Positions 1 through 9,114 of a stretch of DNA of 64,000 nt are shown here, piece after piece (position 1 is the stretch's first letter; each line of letters starts with the position of its first letter). The stretch spans positions 286,854 through 350,853 of the forward strand of contig NZ_CP059225.1 of assembly GCF_014251655.1 (NCBI RefSeq), given 5' to 3'. Below the pieces are notes generated by a model. The model did not search any database. It worked only from the letters and a program-made list of their open reading frames with translations, and was not told the DNA's origin. Origin of the DNA: Blattabacterium cuenoti. Its GTDB lineage: Bacteria > Bacteroidota > Bacteroidia > Flavobacteriales > Blattabacteriaceae. The translations under genes and the position numbers were made by a program.

Positions 1-329
1 CATTTTCTTAGTATTTGAGCTATTTCTTTATCTGTATCTAATATTCCCATTTTTATGTCTACTAAAAATAAAATGACATGAGCCTCTTGGATAGCTATAT
101 AGATCTTTTTTTTTATTTCTTTTTCAAGTACATTATTTTTTGATGTCGTAAAACCACCTGTATCTACTACAGAGAATTGGACTCCATTCCATTCTGAATT
201 TCCATAAATACAATCTCTTGTTACCCCACTAGTGGCATGAACAATCGCTTTCCTTTTTCCTAAGATACGATTAAATAAAGTCGATTTTCCGACATTAGGA
301 CGTCCTATTATCGATACAACATAATTCAT
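1..329 (-). CDS. der: GTPase Der (EngA), N-terminal part, cut by window edge
   Basis: Der is a double-GTPase needed for assembly of the large ribosomal subunit. The reverse strand reads from an ATG at 329 for 109 codons into the window edge with no stop. The translation carries the first G domain: G1 GRPNVGKST (residues 9-17), G2 with GVTRD (35-39) and G3 DTGG (56-59). The short DTGG form and the GRPNVGKST start fit Der better than Era or MnmE. The second G domain and the KH-like domain lie outside the window. It is divergent from trmD, with a 91-bp spacer. Confidence 0.9.
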   Translation of the reverse strand, partial: MNYVVSIIGRPNVGKSTLFNRILGKRKAIVHATSGVTRDCIYGNSEWNGVQFSVVDTGGFTTSKNNVLEKEIKKKIYIAIQEAHVILFLVDIKMGILDTDKEIAQILRK

Positions 330-403
330 TTTTATAAATTATTCACAAAGGTAGAATTTTTTCATTAGTTTCATTCCTAGATTATTAGTCAAAGTGTATA
401 TTC

Positions 404-418
404 AAAAAAAAAAAAAAA
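404..418 (+). repeat. A15 homopolymer just upstream of trmD
   Basis: A run of fifteen A residues ends two bases before the trmD ATG at 421. It occupies the place where a Shine-Dalgarno sequence would sit. A-rich leaders are common in Bacteroidetes, which make little use of Shine-Dalgarno pairing. It is the longest A run I noticed in the window, and it lies outside coding sequence. Confidence 0.8.
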
Positions 419-420
419 TA

Positions 421-1086
421 ATGCGTATAGATATTATTAGTATAGTTCCTGAAATTCTTCATAGTCCTTTCTCTAATTCTATGATAAAAAGAGCTATAGA
501 TAAAGGTTTTATTGATATTTATGTTCACGATTTACGTCAATATGGATTAGGAAAGCGAAAAAAAATAGACGATTATCCTTATGGAGGAGGATCCGGTATG
601 GTTATTCGTATAGAACCTGTATATCGATGTTTTTCAAAACTTTTTTCAGAAAGAAATTATGATGAAATCATTTTCATGACTCCTGATGGTCAAATTTTTT
701 CGCAAGAATATGCTCAATCTTTAACTTATAAAAAAAATATTATCATTCTTTGTGGACGTTACAAAGGAATTGATCAGAGAATTAGGGATCACTTAATTTC
801 TAAAGAAATATCTATTGGAAACTATATTTTATCTGGAGGAGAATTAGCGGCTGCTGTTTTAGTAGAAGCTGTAACTAGATTGTTTCCTGGAGTTATACGA
901 AATAGAGATTCTATTCTTACGGATTCTTTTCAAGAAAAAACCGTGATCGCTCCTCCCGTTTATACTCGTCCATTAGTTTATAAAGGATGGGGCGTCCCAG
1001 AAATACTTTTGTCTGGACATCATAAAAAAATAAAAGATTGGTTTTATAAAAAATCTATGCAACTTAAAAAAAAATTGGATTCATAG
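421..1086 (+). CDS. trmD: tRNA (guanine-N1)-methyltransferase TrmD
   Basis: TrmD methylates G37 next to the anticodon in tRNAs with G36, which prevents frameshifting, using SAM. The protein is 221 aa, close to the family norm. It starts MRIDIISIVPEI, the usual flavobacterial start, so I chose the ATG at 421. A GTG at 394 in the same frame would add a lysine-rich tail encoded by the A15 tract. Visible motifs are YPYGGGSGM, CGRYKGIDQR and ILSGGELAA, which form the trefoil-knot SAM site. The last 23 bases overlap the 3' end of argH on the other strand. Confidence 0.95.
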   Translation: MRIDIISIVPEILHSPFSNSMIKRAIDKGFIDIYVHDLRQYGLGKRKKIDDYPYGGGSGMVIRIEPVYRCFSKLFSERNYDEIIFMTPDGQIFSQEYAQSLTYKKNIIILCGRYKGIDQRIRDHLISKEISIGNYILSGGELAAAVLVEAVTRLFPGVIRNRDSILTDSFQEKTVIAPPVYTRPLVYKGWGVPEILLSGHHKKIKDWFYKKSMQLKKKLDS

Positions 1087-2452
1087 AAGAATCGTCAAAA
1101 TGAATATGACGATAAACTAAACGTTTTACTACTTCATTAATTTTATCAAAGTCAAATTCTTTTATCACATTTTTCATCAAATTTCTAATTTGTTTGTTAC
1201 ATAAATTTCCTATACTTCCTTCATGAGAATAAAAACTATTTGTAAAAGGTTTAAAACAGTTGTTTTGTATTTCTACCCCTACTTTTTTATAAGCTTCTCT
1301 AAAAGAATATCCTTTTTCAATAACAAGTCTATTCACTACTTCTACGCTAAACAAATATTTATATTTTTCTTCTTTAAGAATATCTTTTCTAACTATGATA
1401 TGACGTAACATATACTTAAACATAGAAAAACATTTTTTTATTTCTTCAAAAATAGGAATAAATCTTTCTTTAATTACTTGAAAATCTCTATGATATCCGG
1501 AACATAAATTAGAAGAAATCAAAGAAATTTCATTAGGTAATGAAATCATTCTATTACATTTAGCTCGTATCATTTCAAAAACATCTAGATTTTTCTTATG
1601 AGGCATAATGCTGGATCCAGTAGTTAAATGATCAGGAAAACTAATAAAATTGAAATTTTGATTTGAATATAAGCAAATATCTTGAGCCATTTTACTTAAA
1701 GTATTTGCTAAAGAAGCAATAGATTCTGAAACTATTCTTTCCATTTTACCCCGTCCCATTTGAGCATATATTACATTATAATTCAACTCTTCGAATCCCA
1801 ATAAATACGTTGTCATTTTTCTATTTAAAGGTAAAGAAGAACCGTATCCAGCAGCAGAACCTAGTGGATTTTTATTTACAATACGATATGCCGTACGAAT
1901 TAATAATAAATCATCTATTAAACTTTCTGCATATGCAGCAAACCAAAGACCAAAAGAAGAAGGCATAGCTATTTGATAATGAGTATAACCTGGCATTAAT
2001 ATATTTTTATATTTTTCACTTAATTCTAGTAATAAGTCAAAAAGAGAATAAGTAATAGAAACTATTTCTTGTATTTCTGCACGAATAAAAAGTTTCAAAT
2101 CTAATAAAATTTGATCATTTCTAGATCTACCACTATGTATTTTTTTTCCTACTTCTCCTAAACGATTAGTTAACAAAATTTCTATTTGAGAATGAATGTC
2201 TTCTATTCCTTCATGAATTTGAAAGTTATTTTTTAATATTTCGTTTACATAAATATTACGTAATTCATAAATTAAAATTTTTAGATCTTTTTTATTTAAT
2301 AATCCAATACTTTTTAACATGATAACATGAGCTATGGTTCCAATAATATCATGTGGAGCTAAAAGTAAATCTATTTTAGAATCTTTACCTGAAGTAAAAT
2401 TTTCTATTTTCTTATCAAAACTAAAATCTATCTTATTATTCCAAATTTTCAC
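1064..2452 (-). CDS. argH: Argininosuccinate lyase
   Basis: ArgH splits argininosuccinate into arginine and fumarate, the last step of arginine synthesis. The protein has 462 aa, about full length. The signature GSSIMPHKKN loop holds the catalytic serine, and GRSRNDQ and the N-terminal FTSGKDSKIDLLL segment also fit. The start is a GTG at 2452, supported because translation from there gives the family-typical MKIWNNK start and no ATG lies nearby. Its 3' end overlaps trmD by 23 bp, tail to tail. It is separated by about 44 kb from the other arg genes in this window. Confidence 0.95.
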   Translation of the reverse strand: MKIWNNKIDFSFDKKIENFTSGKDSKIDLLLAPHDIIGTIAHVIMLKSIGLLNKKDLKILIYELRNIYVNEILKNNFQIHEGIEDIHSQIEILLTNRLGEVGKKIHSGRSRNDQILLDLKLFIRAEIQEIVSITYSLFDLLLELSEKYKNILMPGYTHYQIAMPSSFGLWFAAYAESLIDDLLLIRTAYRIVNKNPLGSAAGYGSSLPLNRKMTTYLLGFEELNYNVIYAQMGRGKMERIVSESIASLANTLSKMAQDICLYSNQNFNFISFPDHLTTGSSIMPHKKNLDVFEMIRAKCNRMISLPNEISLISSNLCSGYHRDFQVIKERFIPIFEEIKKCFSMFKYMLRHIIVRKDILKEEKYKYLFSVEVVNRLVIEKGYSFREAYKKVGVEIQNNCFKPFTNSFYSHEGSIGNLCNKQIRNLMKNVIKEFDFDKINEVVKRLVYRHIHFDDSSMNPIFF

Positions 2453-2551
2453 GAAAAAAACATTTTTATATTTTTTCTATCTTTAACATATAAAACTATA
2501 AATTTTTATGTAAAAAAAGAAAAATTTCTAATTTTAATTAATGAATCAATT

Positions 2552-4480
2552 ATGAATAAAAAACATCATACTATAAAAGATTATACAGCAGATAGTATTC
2601 AATCTCTTGAAGGAATAGAACATATCCGACTACGACCTTCTATGTACATTGGAGATGTAGGGACTAGAGGGTTGCATCATTTAGTATACGAAGTAATAGA
2701 TAATTCTATAGATGAATCCTTAGCCGGTTTTTGCAATAAAATATGGGTAACGATTCACAAAAATGGTTTTATAACTGTACTAGATAATGGACGTGGAATT
2801 CCAATAGATATTCATAAAAAAGAAGGGATATCTGCCCTTGAAGTAGTTATGACTAAAATTGGTGCAGGTGGAAAATTTGATAAAAATTCTTATAAAGTTT
2901 CTGGAGGGTTACATGGAGTAGGGATATCCTGTGTTAATGCTTTGTCTAAAAAACTTATAGCTACCATTTACCGAAACGGAAAAATTTATCAACAAGAGTA
3001 TTTAAAAGGAAAAGCTATTGATTCTGTCAAATGTTTGGGAAAAACAAATATGCAAGGAACTGAAATTCATTATATTGCGGATCAATCTATCTTTAATTCC
3101 ATTACATATAATTATGAAATAATAGCTAACAGATTAAAAGAATTATCCTTTCTAAATAAAGGATTATTTTTATTTTTAAAAGACGAAAGAAATAACATTA
3201 AAGAATCTTTTTTTTCTAAAAATGGATTAAAAGAATATCTTCCGATATTAGATAAAAATCAAGAATCTTTAATTAAGAATATGATTTTTATTGAAGGAGA
3301 GAAAGATAATACTTTTGTAGAAATTGCCATGCAATACAATACTTCTTTTAAAGAAAAAATTTATTCCTATGTGAATAATATCAATACTTATGAAGGAGGG
3401 ACTCATTTGTCTGGGTTTCGAAGAGCTTTAACAAGAACGTTAAAAAAATATATAGATGGATATGGTTTTTTATCTAAGGATAAAGTAGAATTGATTGGAG
3501 ATGATTTTAGAGAAGGAATTACAGCTATTATATCTGTTCGGGTAATGGAACCGCAATTTGAAGGACAAACTAAAACGAAGTTAAGCAATCATGAAGTTGG
3601 AGGTATTGTAGATAAAATTGTTGGAGAAATGCTAAATATATATTTAGAAGAACATCCTAGTGATAGAAAAAAAATTATTGATAAAGTTATATTAGCAGCT
3701 AAAGCACGTCAGGCTTCTAGAAAAGCTCGTGAATTGATACAAAAGAAAAATCCCTTTCACAATAGTATTTTACCTGGAAAATTAGCTGATTGTTCTTTCA
3801 ATAATCCAGAAAACTGTGAAATTTATTTGGTGGAAGGAGATTCTGCTGGGGGAACAGCTAAACAAGGAAGAGATAGAAAATTTCAAGCTATTTTACCTTT
3901 ACGAGGAAAGATTCTTAATGTAGAAAAAGCTATTCAATATAAAATATTTGAAAATGAGGAAATAAAAAATATATTTACTTCTTTAGGAGTTTTTATTGGT
4001 ACAGAAGAAGATCAAAAAATTTTAAATGTAAAAAAATTGAGATACAACAAAATTATTATAATGACAGACGCTGATATAGATGGAAGTCATATTTCTACTT
4101 TAATTTTAACATTGTTTTTTCGTTATATGAAACCCTTAATAGAAAAAGGGCATATTTATATTGCTACCCCACCTCTTTATTTAATTAGAAAAGGAAATCA
4201 TTATAGATATGCTTGGAATGATGAAGAAAGGGAAAATATTCTTCATCAACTAGGAGGAAGAAAATATGTCCATATTCAACGTTACAAAGGATTAGGAGAA
4301 ATGAATGCAGAACAACTTTGGGAAACAACTATGAATCCAAAAAATAGAACTCTTCGAAAAGTGAAAATAGAAAATGATTTTAAAGCAGAAAAAACATTTT
4401 CTATTCTTATGGGAGATGAAGTTACCCCACGTAGAAATTTTATAGAGGAAAATGCAATACATGCAAAAATTAATGTATAA
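2552..4480 (+). CDS. gyrB: DNA gyrase subunit B
   Basis: GyrB is the ATPase subunit of gyrase, which supercoils DNA in complex with GyrA. The 642-aa protein shows the GHKL ATPase motifs: EVIDNSIDE (about 48-56), DNGRGIP and GGLHGVG. The TOPRIM metal-binding motifs follow: EGDSAGG near residue 428 and DADIDGSHI near 507. QRYKGLGEMN near the C-terminus is the standard GyrB tail. The length matches the short Bacteroidetes form, without the insert of proteobacterial GyrB. Divergent from argH across 99 bp. uppP follows 20 bp downstream, probably in the same transcript. Confidence 0.97.
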   Translation: MNKKHHTIKDYTADSIQSLEGIEHIRLRPSMYIGDVGTRGLHHLVYEVIDNSIDESLAGFCNKIWVTIHKNGFITVLDNGRGIPIDIHKKEGISALEVVMTKIGAGGKFDKNSYKVSGGLHGVGISCVNALSKKLIATIYRNGKIYQQEYLKGKAIDSVKCLGKTNMQGTEIHYIADQSIFNSITYNYEIIANRLKELSFLNKGLFLFLKDERNNIKESFFSKNGLKEYLPILDKNQESLIKNMIFIEGEKDNTFVEIAMQYNTSFKEKIYSYVNNINTYEGGTHLSGFRRALTRTLKKYIDGYGFLSKDKVELIGDDFREGITAIISVRVMEPQFEGQTKTKLSNHEVGGIVDKIVGEMLNIYLEEHPSDRKKIIDKVILAAKARQASRKARELIQKKNPFHNSILPGKLADCSFNNPENCEIYLVEGDSAGGTAKQGRDRKFQAILPLRGKILNVEKAIQYKIFENEEIKNIFTSLGVFIGTEEDQKILNVKKLRYNKIIIMTDADIDGSHISTLILTLFFRYMKPLIEKGHIYIATPPLYLIRKGNHYRYAWNDEERENILHQLGGRKYVHIQRYKGLGEMNAEQLWETTMNPKNRTLRKVKIENDFKAEKTFSILMGDEVTPRRNFIEENAIHAKINV

Positions 4481-4500
4481 ACTAATAAAAATAAATTATT

Positions 4501-5280
4501 ATGAATTATATTCAATCAATCCTATTAGGATTTATTGAAGGAATTACAGAGTTTTTTCCTATTTCTTCTACAGGACATATGATCCTTATTGCTTCCATAA
4601 TGGGCATTCTTCATGATAGAATAACCAATTTATTTCTTATTTCTGTTCAGATTGGAGCCGTTTTATCGGTAGTATTTTTGTATAGAAAAAAGTTTTTTTT
4701 TCAAAAATGGAATTTTTATATAAAAATTATTTTGGCTAGTTTTCCTGTAGGAATTTTGGGTTTGTTATTGAATAGGATAATCCATTTTTTGTTAAACAAT
4801 CCACTTGTAGTAGCTATTTCTCTTTTTATAGGAGGATTCGTTATTCTTAAAGTAGAAAATTTGTATGAAAAAAATTTTCCAAAAAAAATGAATAATATTA
4901 CTTATTTAAAAGCTTTCATTATTGGATTATTTCAATGTATGGCTTTGATACCAGGTGTATCTAGAAGTGCTGCTACTATTATTGCTTGTATGCTACAAAA
5001 TATTAATAGGAGAAAATCTATCGAATTTTCTTTTTTTTTATCTGTTCCTGTTATTGGAATTGCAACATGCAAAAAATTATTTGATTATTATTTTCAATTA
5101 AATGCTTTTACATTTAAAGAAATAGAATTATTATTTGTAGGAAATATAGTATCGTTCATAACGGGAATGATGGCGATCAAATATTTTATGAAATACTTAA
5201 ATAATTTTAAATTATTCGGATACTATAGAATTATTTTAGGAATTTTTTTTATTGTTATACATTACTTGAAACCGATCTAA
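4501..5280 (+). CDS. uppP: Undecaprenyl-diphosphatase UppP (BacA)
   Basis: UppP is an inner-membrane phosphatase that recycles undecaprenyl diphosphate to the lipid carrier used for peptidoglycan building. The 259-aa protein is strongly hydrophobic, with about eight membrane segments. It has both family signatures: EGITEFFPISSTGH near the N-terminus and PGVSRSAATI near residue 155. Length is normal. It lies 20 bp after gyrB. In free-living Flavobacteriia truB commonly follows uppP, which matches the decayed sequence found immediately downstream here. Confidence 0.95.
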   Translation: MNYIQSILLGFIEGITEFFPISSTGHMILIASIMGILHDRITNLFLISVQIGAVLSVVFLYRKKFFFQKWNFYIKIILASFPVGILGLLLNRIIHFLLNNPLVVAISLFIGGFVILKVENLYEKNFPKKMNNITYLKAFIIGLFQCMALIPGVSRSAATIIACMLQNINRRKSIEFSFFLSVPVIGIATCKKLFDYYFQLNAFTFKEIELLFVGNIVSFITGMMAIKYFMKYLNNFKLFGYYRIILGIFFIVIHYLKPI

Positions 5281-5319
5281 AAATTTGAATCAAAAAATTA
5301 ATTACTAGAATTTAAAATC

Positions 5320-5790
5320 TAATATCTATCTTGTAGATCCTCTTATTATTACAACAGGTTTATTGATCGATCGTATTAACAAACCGGACTCTACCAACAA
5401 AGTAGATCATATTCAAAATTACAAAGAAACTTATACCCAGATATTCTAATAAAATTAGACGGTCCCCCCTTAATTTTTTCGATTCATAAGAATATCATTC
5501 ATCTTCTAATTTTGGATATTATTCCTAAACTTATCAAAAAAAAATATCCAAAAATTTATGGGATAAATCAATTTCCACTTTCTTTTTTTCCTTAAAAAAA
5601 AACAAAAGGAAAAAGATTTGATGAGTATGCTAGAAAAGGATTAAAAATAGTTTCTATGAATATAGACATGTGTTATAACAATTTATCAATTTCATTATTT
5701 ATTATAAAGAAAGTAGGACCCCCTATTAATATATGAATGTAAAATAAGAAACGGCTCTTTTATCTAAGATCTAATAATAATATGTAGATA
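5320..5790 (+). pseudogene. truB: Decayed truB (tRNA pseudouridine-55 synthase)
   Basis: This lies in the only stretch over 300 bp without an intact gene (5281-5937). The + strand frame from 5333 to 5449 reads VDPLIITTGLLID, followed by KVDHIQNYKETYTQIF and then a stop. This resembles the TruB core TLDPLATGLLI and its KI.EIQ..KEYTG.F continuation. Another frame, from about 5602, reads KGKRFDEYARKGLKI, resembling the TruB NGKRLYEYARKG motif, preceded in a different frame by QFPLSFFP (compare Q.PP.FSA.K). No frame is open throughout, so the gene is inactive. From about 5790 to 5937 I see only AT-rich sequence, with a short open stretch I cannot assign. Confidence 0.65.
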
Positions 5791-5937
5791 AATTTTTTGG
5801 AAAAAAATTAAAAAGTAAACCTTTTCTCTACTTACTTATTATAAAGTACAAGTAGAACGACGTTTAGTCTATTTTGATCTACATAATTTTTTTAATCTCA
5901 AGTTTTTGAAAAAAATTATAATTTTCCATATTACCTA

Positions 5938-6279
5938 CTAAATTCTATATTTTTTTTTATACCATATATGAAATCTTTGATTGGATTCTTCATCACTTAA
6001 AACTCCTTTTTTTATTCCTTCCAATAAATGTTTTTTTAGTAATACCCCGTTTTTAGAAAAAATAGATTTTACCGTATTGGTAGGTTGTGCTCCTTTCATT
6101 AACCATAATACAGCATTTTGCATTTTTAATACAGTGGTAGGAGGATCCGTATGAGGATTATAAGTTCCTAGTTTTTCAATAAACTTTCCATCTCTTGGAG
6201 AACGGGAATCAGCTACAACTATATGATAGATAGGTCTATGTTTTTTACCAATTCTTTTTAAACGTATTTTCACAGACAT
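5938..6279 (-). CDS. rpsP: 30S ribosomal protein S16
   Basis: S16 is a primary assembly protein of the small ribosomal subunit. The start [26 protein letters not shown] is cut short here as [16 protein letters not shown] and is diagnostic, followed by [15 protein letters not shown]. The protein has 113 aa. It is longer than the E. coli form because of a basic C-terminal extension, which is usual in Bacteroidetes. It is a single gene here: rimM and trmD are not adjacent as they are in many bacteria. It faces the truB remnant tail to tail. Confidence 0.96.
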   Translation of the reverse strand: MSVKIRLKRIGKKHRPIYHIVVADSRSPRDGKFIEKLGTYNPHTDPPTTVLKMQNAVLWLMKGAQPTNTVKSIFSKNGVLLKKHLLEGIKKGVLSDEESNQRFHIWYKKKYRI

Positions 6280-6421
6280 AATTTTTAATAATTAATAAAA
6301 ACCTTAGATACATACTTTCTGCATATTTTTATAGAAAAAAGGTTTTTAATCAAAGTAGACTAAATTTAGCTAAAATTTATAATGTTTTTGAAAAAAAATG
6401 ATATATATTTACATTTTTCAT

Positions 6422-6492
6422 AGACCCGTTGTGTAACGGAAGCACAGCAGATTTTGGTTCTGTTAGTTGGGGTTCGAGTCCCTACGGGTCTG
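6422..6492 (+). tRNA. trnQ: tRNA-Gln (anticodon TTG)
   Basis: The acceptor stem AGACCCG (6422-6428) pairs with CGGGTCT (6485-6491), followed by a G discriminator. The anticodon arm has stem GCAGA/TCTGT and loop TTTTGGT, giving anticodon TTG. The T arm carries GGTTCGAGTCC. No CCA is encoded. Only gltX among the Glu/Gln synthetase genes is visible in this window, so I cannot tell whether charging is direct or goes through the amidotransferase route. Confidence 0.93.
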
Positions 6493-6538
6493 TTACCGAG
6501 TATTTTTTAATATATTGAGATATGTTGAATCTTACAAA

Positions 6539-7936
6539 ATGAGTATTGGAATGAAAGTAAAAAAAGAAAAAGTTTTATTAATAGCTTTTTTGAGTGTCTT
6601 AGCATATGTGTTTATCCATTTATCCAAATCTTTTTTAGGATTGGATCAATTTACTCTTTGTATATTACGATGCTTTGTCATATCTATTTTCATACTGTAT
6701 TCCTTACTGAAAAAAGATTTAACTACTTGGATATTATTATCCATTATCATAGGAATAGAAATGGGATTAGATATTCCTAAAATTGCTGTGGAACTTAGGT
6801 TTTTATCTCAAATATTTTTGAGGTTAATAAAAACTATTATTGCTCCAATATTATTTTCTACTCTGGTAGTAGGAATAGCAAGTCATTCTAATATTAAACA
6901 ATTAGGAAGCATGGGGTGGAAATCCTTATTATACTTTGAAGTAGTAACAACTTTAGCTTTGTTCGTTGGTCTTATAGCTATTAATGTATCTCAAGCTGGA
7001 GTAGGAATTGTGATTCCTAAAGGAATCATGGGACAAGAATTACCAAAAGTAGAAAATAAAACTTGGCAAAATACGATTCTTCATGTATTTCCAGAAAATT
7101 TTATAAAATCTATCTATCATGGAGATGTATTGCCTATAGTGGTTTTTTCTGTTATTTTCGGTGTTTCTATGGTTTTTTTGGAAGAAAAAAAACGAAATCC
7201 TATCCTATTATTTGCAGAAAGTCTTTCGGAAATCATGTTTAAATTCACTAAAATTATCATGTATTTTGCCCCCATAGGGGTAGGATCTGCTATTGCTTAT
7301 ACAGTAGGACATATGGGTTTAGACATTTTATACAACCTATTTCAGTTATTATTCACTCTTTATATTGCTTTAATTGTCTTTTTGATAGTTGTATTACTTC
7401 CTATCCTATTATGGATTAAAGTCCCCTTAAAAGGTTTTGTAAAAGCATTGACTGAACCGGTATCACTAGCATTTGCTACTACAAGTTCAGAATCTGCTTT
7501 ACCTCTACTTATGGAAAATTTAGAAAAATTAGGTGTTCCAAGAAAAATTATTGCTTTTGTGATTCCTACAGGTTATAGTTTTAATTTAGATGGAACTACT
7601 CTATATTTATCTTTAGCAACGGTTTTTGTAGCACAAGCATCTGGAATCCCTTTGAGCTTTAGTCAACAAATATTTATAGGATTGACTTTAATTTTAACTA
7701 GTAAAGGAGTAGCGGGAGTTCCTAGAGCATCTTTAGTCATTCTTTTAGCTACTGTAGCTTCTTTTGGATTGCCTAATTGGCCAATATTAGCCATAGTAGG
7801 AATAGATGAATTAATGGATATGGCTAGAACTACCGTAAACGTTATAGGAAATGGATTAGCTAGTTGTGTTATAGCTCGTTCCGAGGGAGAATTTGACGAT
7901 CAAAAGATGTTAGATTATATAAAAAAAAATGATTAA
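6539..7936 (+). CDS. Dicarboxylate/amino acid:cation symporter (GltP/DctA family)
   Basis: This is an inner-membrane secondary transporter that brings in glutamate, aspartate or C4-dicarboxylates with H+ or Na+. I chose the ATG at 6539 (465 aa), because the open frame upstream runs back into tRNA-Gln. An ATG at 6551 is an alternative. The family core is clear: the serine-rich TTSSESALPLLM loop, IPTGYSFNLDGTTLYL and the late helix ending DMARTTVNVIGN, whose Asp binds the substrate amino group. The exact substrate cannot be read from the sequence. In a symbiont that builds amino acids from glutamate, uptake of host glutamate or aspartate would be a sensible role, but this is inference. Confidence 0.9.
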   Translation: MSIGMKVKKEKVLLIAFLSVLAYVFIHLSKSFLGLDQFTLCILRCFVISIFILYSLLKKDLTTWILLSIIIGIEMGLDIPKIAVELRFLSQIFLRLIKTIIAPILFSTLVVGIASHSNIKQLGSMGWKSLLYFEVVTTLALFVGLIAINVSQAGVGIVIPKGIMGQELPKVENKTWQNTILHVFPENFIKSIYHGDVLPIVVFSVIFGVSMVFLEEKKRNPILLFAESLSEIMFKFTKIIMYFAPIGVGSAIAYTVGHMGLDILYNLFQLLFTLYIALIVFLIVVLLPILLWIKVPLKGFVKALTEPVSLAFATTSSESALPLLMENLEKLGVPRKIIAFVIPTGYSFNLDGTTLYLSLATVFVAQASGIPLSFSQQIFIGLTLILTSKGVAGVPRASLVILLATVASFGLPNWPILAIVGIDELMDMARTTVNVIGNGLASCVIARSEGEFDDQKMLDYIKKND

Positions 7937-7939
7937 CTT

Positions 7940-8998
7940 TTGAAAAGTTTTTGTTATAGGAAAAAAAAATATTCTATAGATCCAAATGGATTCGTAACGA
8001 AAAAAAGTCCTTCCAATATTGCTCTTATCAAATATTGGGGAAAACATCAAAATAAAATTCAAATTCCGTTGAATGCTTCTATTAGTTATTCCCTAGAAAA
8101 AGTATATACAGAGACTAGATTAAGTTATTCTATGAAAAAAAGAAAAAGGAATTTATCTATAAAAGTTTTTTTTTCTGGAAAAGAGAAAACTAGTTTTACT
8201 CCAAAGATTTTAGAATTTTTTCATAGAATTTTATTTTATTGTTCTTATTTACGAGATTTTAATTTTATTATAGAAACTTATAATACTTTTCCACATAGTA
8301 GTGGAATCGCCTCTTCTGCTTCTTCTATGAGTTCTTTAGCTTTATGCATTATGGAAATAGAAAAAAAATTAGTTTTTTCTTTAAAAAAAGATTTTTTTTT
8401 CAAAAAAGCTTCTTTTTTATCAAGATTAGGTTCCGGAAGTGCTTGCAGATCTATTTATCCTGGACTGGTAGTTTGGGGTCGTCATCAATACATAAAAGGA
8501 AGTAATAATCTTTATGCTATTCCATATCCATACCAAGTACATCCCATTTTTACGAAAATGGTGGATACTATTTTGATCATTGATGAAAAACCTAAAAAAA
8601 TATTGAGTTCAGAAGGACATCAATTCATGAATAATCATCCTTATGCTAAAAAAAGATTTAAATGTGCCAATAAAAATATGGAGAAACTTATATCTATATT
8701 AAAAATAGGAGATTTGCAAGAATTTGGAGAATTGATAGAACATGAAGCTTTAACCCTTCATGCCATGATCATGACCTCTAGACCTTATTTTTTATGGATG
8801 AAACCAAATACCATTAACGTTATTCATAACGTATGGGATTTTAGAATACAAAGCAAAAAAAATGTCTATTTCACACTAGATGCAGGTGCTAATATTCATC
8901 TTTTATATCCTATTCAAGAAAAAGAATCTATCCTAAAATGGATATACAGTGATCTTTTTTCTTTTTGTAAAAAAATTATAGAAAGTTTTTGTTTATAG
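7940..8998 (+). CDS. mvaD: Diphosphomevalonate decarboxylase
   Basis: This is the last step of the mevalonate pathway, turning mevalonate diphosphate into isopentenyl diphosphate with ATP; it is the usual isoprenoid route in Flavobacteriia. The 352-aa GHMP-family protein has SPSNIALIKYWGKH near residue 24, the ATP loop FPHSSGIASSASS near 115, and RLGSGSACRS with the catalytic region near 155. The start is a TTG at 7940, three bases after the transporter stop. No ATG precedes the conserved part, so a non-ATG start, possibly translationally coupled, is the best reading. Confidence 0.93.
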   Translation: MKSFCYRKKKYSIDPNGFVTKKSPSNIALIKYWGKHQNKIQIPLNASISYSLEKVYTETRLSYSMKKRKRNLSIKVFFSGKEKTSFTPKILEFFHRILFYCSYLRDFNFIIETYNTFPHSSGIASSASSMSSLALCIMEIEKKLVFSLKKDFFFKKASFLSRLGSGSACRSIYPGLVVWGRHQYIKGSNNLYAIPYPYQVHPIFTKMVDTILIIDEKPKKILSSEGHQFMNNHPYAKKRFKCANKNMEKLISILKIGDLQEFGELIEHEALTLHAMIMTSRPYFLWMKPNTINVIHNVWDFRIQSKKNVYFTLDAGANIHLLYPIQEKESILKWIYSDLFSFCKKIIESFCL

Positions 8999-9002
8999 TT
9001 CA

Positions 9003-9010
9003 TATATTTG
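9003..9010 (+). promoter_or_regulatory. Bacteroidetes-type -7 element before tRNA-His
   Basis: TATATTTG matches the Bacteroidetes -7 consensus TAnnTTTG exactly and lies 18 bp upstream of the tRNA. I see no well-spaced TTG -33 element, so support is partial. Confidence 0.4.
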
Positions 9011-9028
9011 TTATGATTTTTAATGAAT

Positions 9029-9104
9029 GGTGGACGTAGCTCAGTTGGTTTAGAGCATCAGATTGTGGTTCTGAAAGTCGCCGGTTCGAATCCGGTCGTC
9101 CACC
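9029..9104 (+). tRNA. trnH: tRNA-His (anticodon GTG)
   Basis: The acceptor stem GTGGACG (9030-9036) pairs with CGTCCAC (9097-9103). An extra 5' G at 9029 faces C at 9104, the histidine-specific G-1:C73 pair. The anticodon arm has stem CAGA/TCTG and loop TTGTGGT, giving GTG. The T arm carries GGTTCGAATCC. CCA is not encoded in full. Confidence 0.95.
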
Positions 9105-9114
9105 CAAATTATTT

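Noticed and set aside
394..420. GTG start for trmD at 394
   Set aside because: It would add a lysine run encoded by the A15 tract. The conserved MRIDIISIVPE start at 421 is far more likely.
5815..5940. Short open frame (about 35 codons, ending HITY) after the truB remnant as part of queA or another gene
   Set aside because: No recognisable QueA or other motif; too short to support a call.
6467..6538. Upstream extension of the symporter frame
   Set aside because: It overlaps the T arm and acceptor stem of tRNA-Gln. The ATG at 6539 gives a normal N-terminus.
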